Of a stretch of DNA of 6,885 bases, positions 6,705 to 6,885 are shown in pieces. The notes below the pieces were generated by a model. It saw only the letters and a list, made by a program, of their open reading frames with translations, was not told the DNA's origin and did no database searches. Position numbers and translations under genes: made by a program. Source of the stretch: CAZTWC01 sp964617105 [NCBI: uncultured Myxococcia bacterium] (GTDB lineage: Bacteria > CAZTWC01); the NCBI GenBank assembly GCA_964617105.1, contig CAZTWC010000209.1:1-6885 (forward strand). Reading direction: 5' to 3'. Numbering within the stretch: the stretch's first letter is position 1; each line of letters starts with the position of its first letter.

Positions 6705-6885
6705 TCAGTGAACTAACAGGTCTTCCAAATCTAAAAGGTTGCCGTCTATTTTACCGAAACTATCTTCGTATTTACGAATATTTTCTGCCAGGGCAGATAT
6801 CAGCCTCTTGGTGTGCCTGGGACTGCTGATTATTCTGGAGATAACCCTGGCCGTTGGCTGCTGGGGTTGAACAAAAACCAAATCA
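6705..6885 (-). CDS. DUF3467 family protein, partial (N-terminus off right edge)
   Basis: Reading the minus strand from the right edge gives 59 residues ending in a TGA at 6707-6705. The stretch begins DLVFVQPQQPTARVISRI, continues SSPRHTKRLISALAENI and ends KYEDSFGKIDGNLLDLEDLLVH. This pattern (a phrase like 'RI..SP.H.K.L..AL.ENI.KYE..FG.I') is what I know as DUF3467, a family of small proteins of about 100 residues with no established function. The visible part would be the C-terminal half or more. The first codon, promoter and upstream neighbours lie outside the window. Its stop is 12 bases from that of the convergent carbamate kinase gene. Confidence 0.8.
   Translation of the reverse strand, partial: DLVFVQPQQPTARVISRIISSPRHTKRLISALAENIRKYEDSFGKIDGNLLDLEDLLVH

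Noticed and set aside
1-6885. Search for defence systems, mobile elements, CRISPR arrays, tRNAs or toxin-antitoxin pairs
   Set aside because: No repeats with regular spacing, transposase, integrase, nuclease or small paired genes were seen; the coding content is nearly fully explained by six ordinary genes.

Overview
The window is ordinary-looking bacterial chromosome, densely coding on both strands, with moderate GC and Shine-Dalgarno sites ahead of some genes. It holds six genes, two of them cut by the window edges. An FtsK/SpoIIIE translocase, a TVGFGE-type potassium channel and a DUF3467 protein together suggest a Gram-negative-type bacterium, perhaps from the broad FCB/Marinimicrobia/Cloacimonadota area. 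That placement is a weak impression from protein wording, not a phylogeny. There is no rRNA, tRNA, CRISPR array, transposase or phage gene.

Layout. The left part (1-2977) is transcribed leftward. It has ftsK (2977-572) and then, after a 96-base gap, a two-TM potassium channel with an RCK/TrkA-N domain (475 to beyond the left edge). A 140-base divergent intergenic region (2978-3117) carries good sigma70-like promoter candidates for both directions and a small inverted repeat. From 3118 to 6692 three genes run rightward with short gaps (23 and 51 bases): a divergent inositol-monophosphatase-fold protein, a B12-binding/radical SAM protein of unknown reaction, and carbamate kinase (arcC-like). 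No terminator is visible between them, so they probably form one transcription unit. A DUF3467 gene enters from the right edge on the minus strand and its stop lies 12 bases from the carbamate kinase stop.

How the genes may work together. FtsK moves chromosomal DNA at division and is probably independent of the rest. The rightward trio is the interesting part. It combines a phosphatase-fold protein lacking the usual GEE metal motif, an uncharacterised cobalamin/radical SAM enzyme, and a carbamate kinase with no visible arginine-deiminase or ornithine-carbamoyltransferase partner. Whether they share a pathway cannot be decided from this window. Conserved neighbourhood in other genomes would be the test.
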